From Chryseobacterium sp. G0201 (GTDB lineage Bacteria > Bacteroidota > Bacteroidia > Flavobacteriales > Weeksellaceae): a stretch of DNA of 64,000 nt. The translations under genes were made by a program, and so were the position numbers. The first letter of the stretch is position 1. Each line of letters opens with the position of its first letter. The DNA lies in the NCBI RefSeq assembly GCF_003815655.1, contig NZ_CP033917.1, positions 248,001-312,000 of the forward strand, written 5' to 3'. Below are positions 62,833 through 64,000 of the stretch, piece after piece. The notes beneath the pieces are model-generated. The model was not told where the DNA came from. It did not search any database and was given only the letters and a program-made list of their open reading frames with translations.

Positions 62833-63627
62833 ATGCAGACACAAAAAGTAACAGATCATATTGTAAACTGGTTAAAAGATTATGCTACAAAAGCAAAGGT
62901 AAACGGATATGTTTTAGGAGTTTCAGGAGGAGTAGATTCAGGAGTAGTATCTACTTTGGCAGCGATGACGGGGCTAAAAACTTTGTTAATTGAAATGCCG
63001 ATCCGCCAAAAAGAAGATCAGGTAAACCGCGCTTGGGAACATATGAATGATTTGAAATCAAGATTCCCAAACGTAGAAACAATGTCTGTTAATTTAACTC
63101 CTGCTTTTGAAGAATTATATAAAAGTTTTGATGTTCATGATGATCTTTACCCCAACGAAAAATTGGCTTTCGCCAACACTCGATCTCGTTTGAGAATGCT
63201 TACTTTGTATTATTATGGTCAATTGAATGGACTTTTAGTGTGTGGAACAGGAAATAAAGTAGAGGATTTCGGAATTGGGTTTTATACAAAATATGGTGAT
63301 GGCGGTGTTGATGTCTCTCCGATTGCCGATCTTTATAAAACTGAAGTTTATAAATTAGCAAAATCTTTAAATTTAGTTAAAAATATTCAGGAAGCAATTC
63401 CTACGGATGGACTTTGGGATGTTGACAGAACCGATGAACAGCAAATTGGAGCAACTTACCCTGAATTAGAAAAAATTCAAAAAGAATACGGAACAAAAAC
63501 AGCCGATGATTATGAAGGCCGTGACAAAGAAGTATTTTTAATTTTCGACAGAATGCATAAAGCTGCAAAACATAAAATGGATCCTATCCCGGTTTGCGAT
63601 ATTCCTGAGGAATGGAGAGAAGGATAA
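62833..63627 (+). CDS. nadE: NH3-dependent NAD(+) synthetase
   Basis: This 264-residue ATP-pyrophosphatase makes NAD from deamido-NAD and ammonia. The P-loop-like motif is GVSGGVDSGVVSTLAA. Other blocks are TRSRLRMLTLYYYGQLNGLLV, GTGNKVEDFGIGFYTKYGDG, the PTDGLWDVDRTDEQQIG substrate loop, and KMDPIPVCDIPEEWR at the end. No glutaminase domain is present, so it depends on free ammonia. There are 170 bases of non-coding DNA before it. Confidence 0.96.
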   Translation: MQTQKVTDHIVNWLKDYATKAKVNGYVLGVSGGVDSGVVSTLAAMTGLKTLLIEMPIRQKEDQVNRAWEHMNDLKSRFPNVETMSVNLTPAFEELYKSFDVHDDLYPNEKLAFANTRSRLRMLTLYYYGQLNGLLVCGTGNKVEDFGIGFYTKYGDGGVDVSPIADLYKTEVYKLAKSLNLVKNIQEAIPTDGLWDVDRTDEQQIGATYPELEKIQKEYGTKTADDYEGRDKEVFLIFDRMHKAAKHKMDPIPVCDIPEEWREG

Positions 63628-63709
63628 AAAGTGAATAGTGAATGGTCAATTGTGAATTTTAAAATTGGCTATTCACTTACAAAGTAAAATTGACAATTGA
63701 CATTAAAAC

Positions 63710-64000
63710 ATGAATAGTAAAACAAGGTCATTATTTTTCATCTGTCTCGGACTTCTTTTTGGAATGTCTGCGATGTATATTTACAATAATTTTATTGCTG
63801 ATAAAAAAGGCAGTTCAAATGTTATAAAAACAGAAACCGTTAATTATGGTAGTGCTGAAAATCAAAATTCAGCGGGTAATTCTTCGAGTCAACAATCTAT
63901 TGATCAATTAACCAAAGATAAAACGGTTATTGATTATGTAAAACAAAACCACAAACTTCCTGATTATTACATTACAAAAAACGAAGCCAGAAAACAGGGC
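63710..64000 (+). CDS. Barnase-family ribonuclease, cut by the window edge
   Basis: This frame is open from ATG at 63710 to the edge, 97 codons. A single membrane segment at about residues 7-25 (SLFFICLGLLFGMSAMYIY) is followed by a Ser/Asn-rich linker and then VIDYVKQNHKLPDYYITKNE. That block matches the start of barnase-type secreted ribonucleases closely: VADYLQ, HKLPDNYITK in barnase. The catalytic Glu, Arg and His lie outside the window. It is probably anchored or exported. The usual inhibitor barstar would be expected just downstream, also outside the window. Confidence 0.85.
   Translation, partial: MNSKTRSLFFICLGLLFGMSAMYIYNNFIADKKGSSNVIKTETVNYGSAENQNSAGNSSSQQSIDQLTKDKTVIDYVKQNHKLPDYYITKNEARKQG

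Noticed and set aside
63630..63690. Inverted GTGAATAGTGAATGG-type words after nadE as a terminator
   Set aside because: The stem is broken and lacks a T-run. It looks like low-complexity intergenic repeat DNA.

Overview
The window looks like a chromosomal segment of a Flavobacteriia species, most likely Chryseobacterium or a close relative in the Weeksellaceae. This is inferred from family content, not from any search. The support is strongly AT-rich intergenic DNA, promoters of the Bacteroidetes type (TTTG / TAnnTTTG), SusC/SusD-type uptake genes, a type 9 secretion (T9SS) sorting domain, the gliding proteins GldB and GldC, and a Bacteroidetes-style type VI secretion (T6SS) set with TssD/Hcp, VgrG and a DUF4280 PAAR-like protein. 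I see no rRNA, tRNA, CRISPR array, integrase or prophage.

Layout. 0-5.8 kb: an AraC-type regulator converging on a SusD/SusC pair. 5.8-15.5 kb: mostly housekeeping genes on the minus strand (HMG-CoA synthase family, M1 aminopeptidase, thymidylate synthase, an SDR oxidoreductase, a Gre-factor-like protein), a secreted plus-strand protein and a GH13 lipoprotein. 15.5-23.4 kb: a PhoR/PhoB-like two-component system divergent from a TonB-dependent receptor and two paralogous lipoproteins. 23.4-27.1 kb: two paralogous CodA-like amidohydrolases flanking an AraC regulator. 27.4-31.7 kb: a four-gene run from a D-cysteine desulfhydrase/ACC deaminase-like enzyme to hemL. 32-35.1 kb: small genes and a T9SS-exported endonuclease I. 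35.3-47.6 kb: a T6SS hcp-vgrG cargo island. 48.2-50.2 kb: DUF2752, an old yellow enzyme and cytidine deaminase. 50.6-53.7 kb: a cobalamin riboswitch controlling a BtuB-type receptor and a BtuG-like surface lipoprotein. 53.8-57.5 kb: tRNA-related enzymes and a REP-associated transposase with its palindromes. 57.6-63.6 kb: acetyltransferases, cystathionine gamma-synthase, gldC, gldB and nadE. At the right edge is a cut-off barnase-family ribonuclease.

The two most coherent systems are as follows. (1) The cobalamin locus has a clean promoter, a full riboswitch, a receptor and a surface lipoprotein in one transcription unit. (2) The T6SS island has hcp ending in its own terminator, then a tightly spaced minus-strand run from vgrG: a 56-residue protein, a DUF2931 lipoprotein, a Tle1-like DUF2235 lipase, a small membrane protein, a LysM protein, a DUF4280 PAAR-like protein, an 894-residue protein with an internal OmpA-like domain, and three proteins I cannot assign that could be immunity or accessory factors. 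No T6SS sheath or baseplate gene lies in the window.

The intergenic DNA carries at least four families of interspersed palindromic repeats. One of them surrounds the single IS200-like transposase in a symmetric arrangement.
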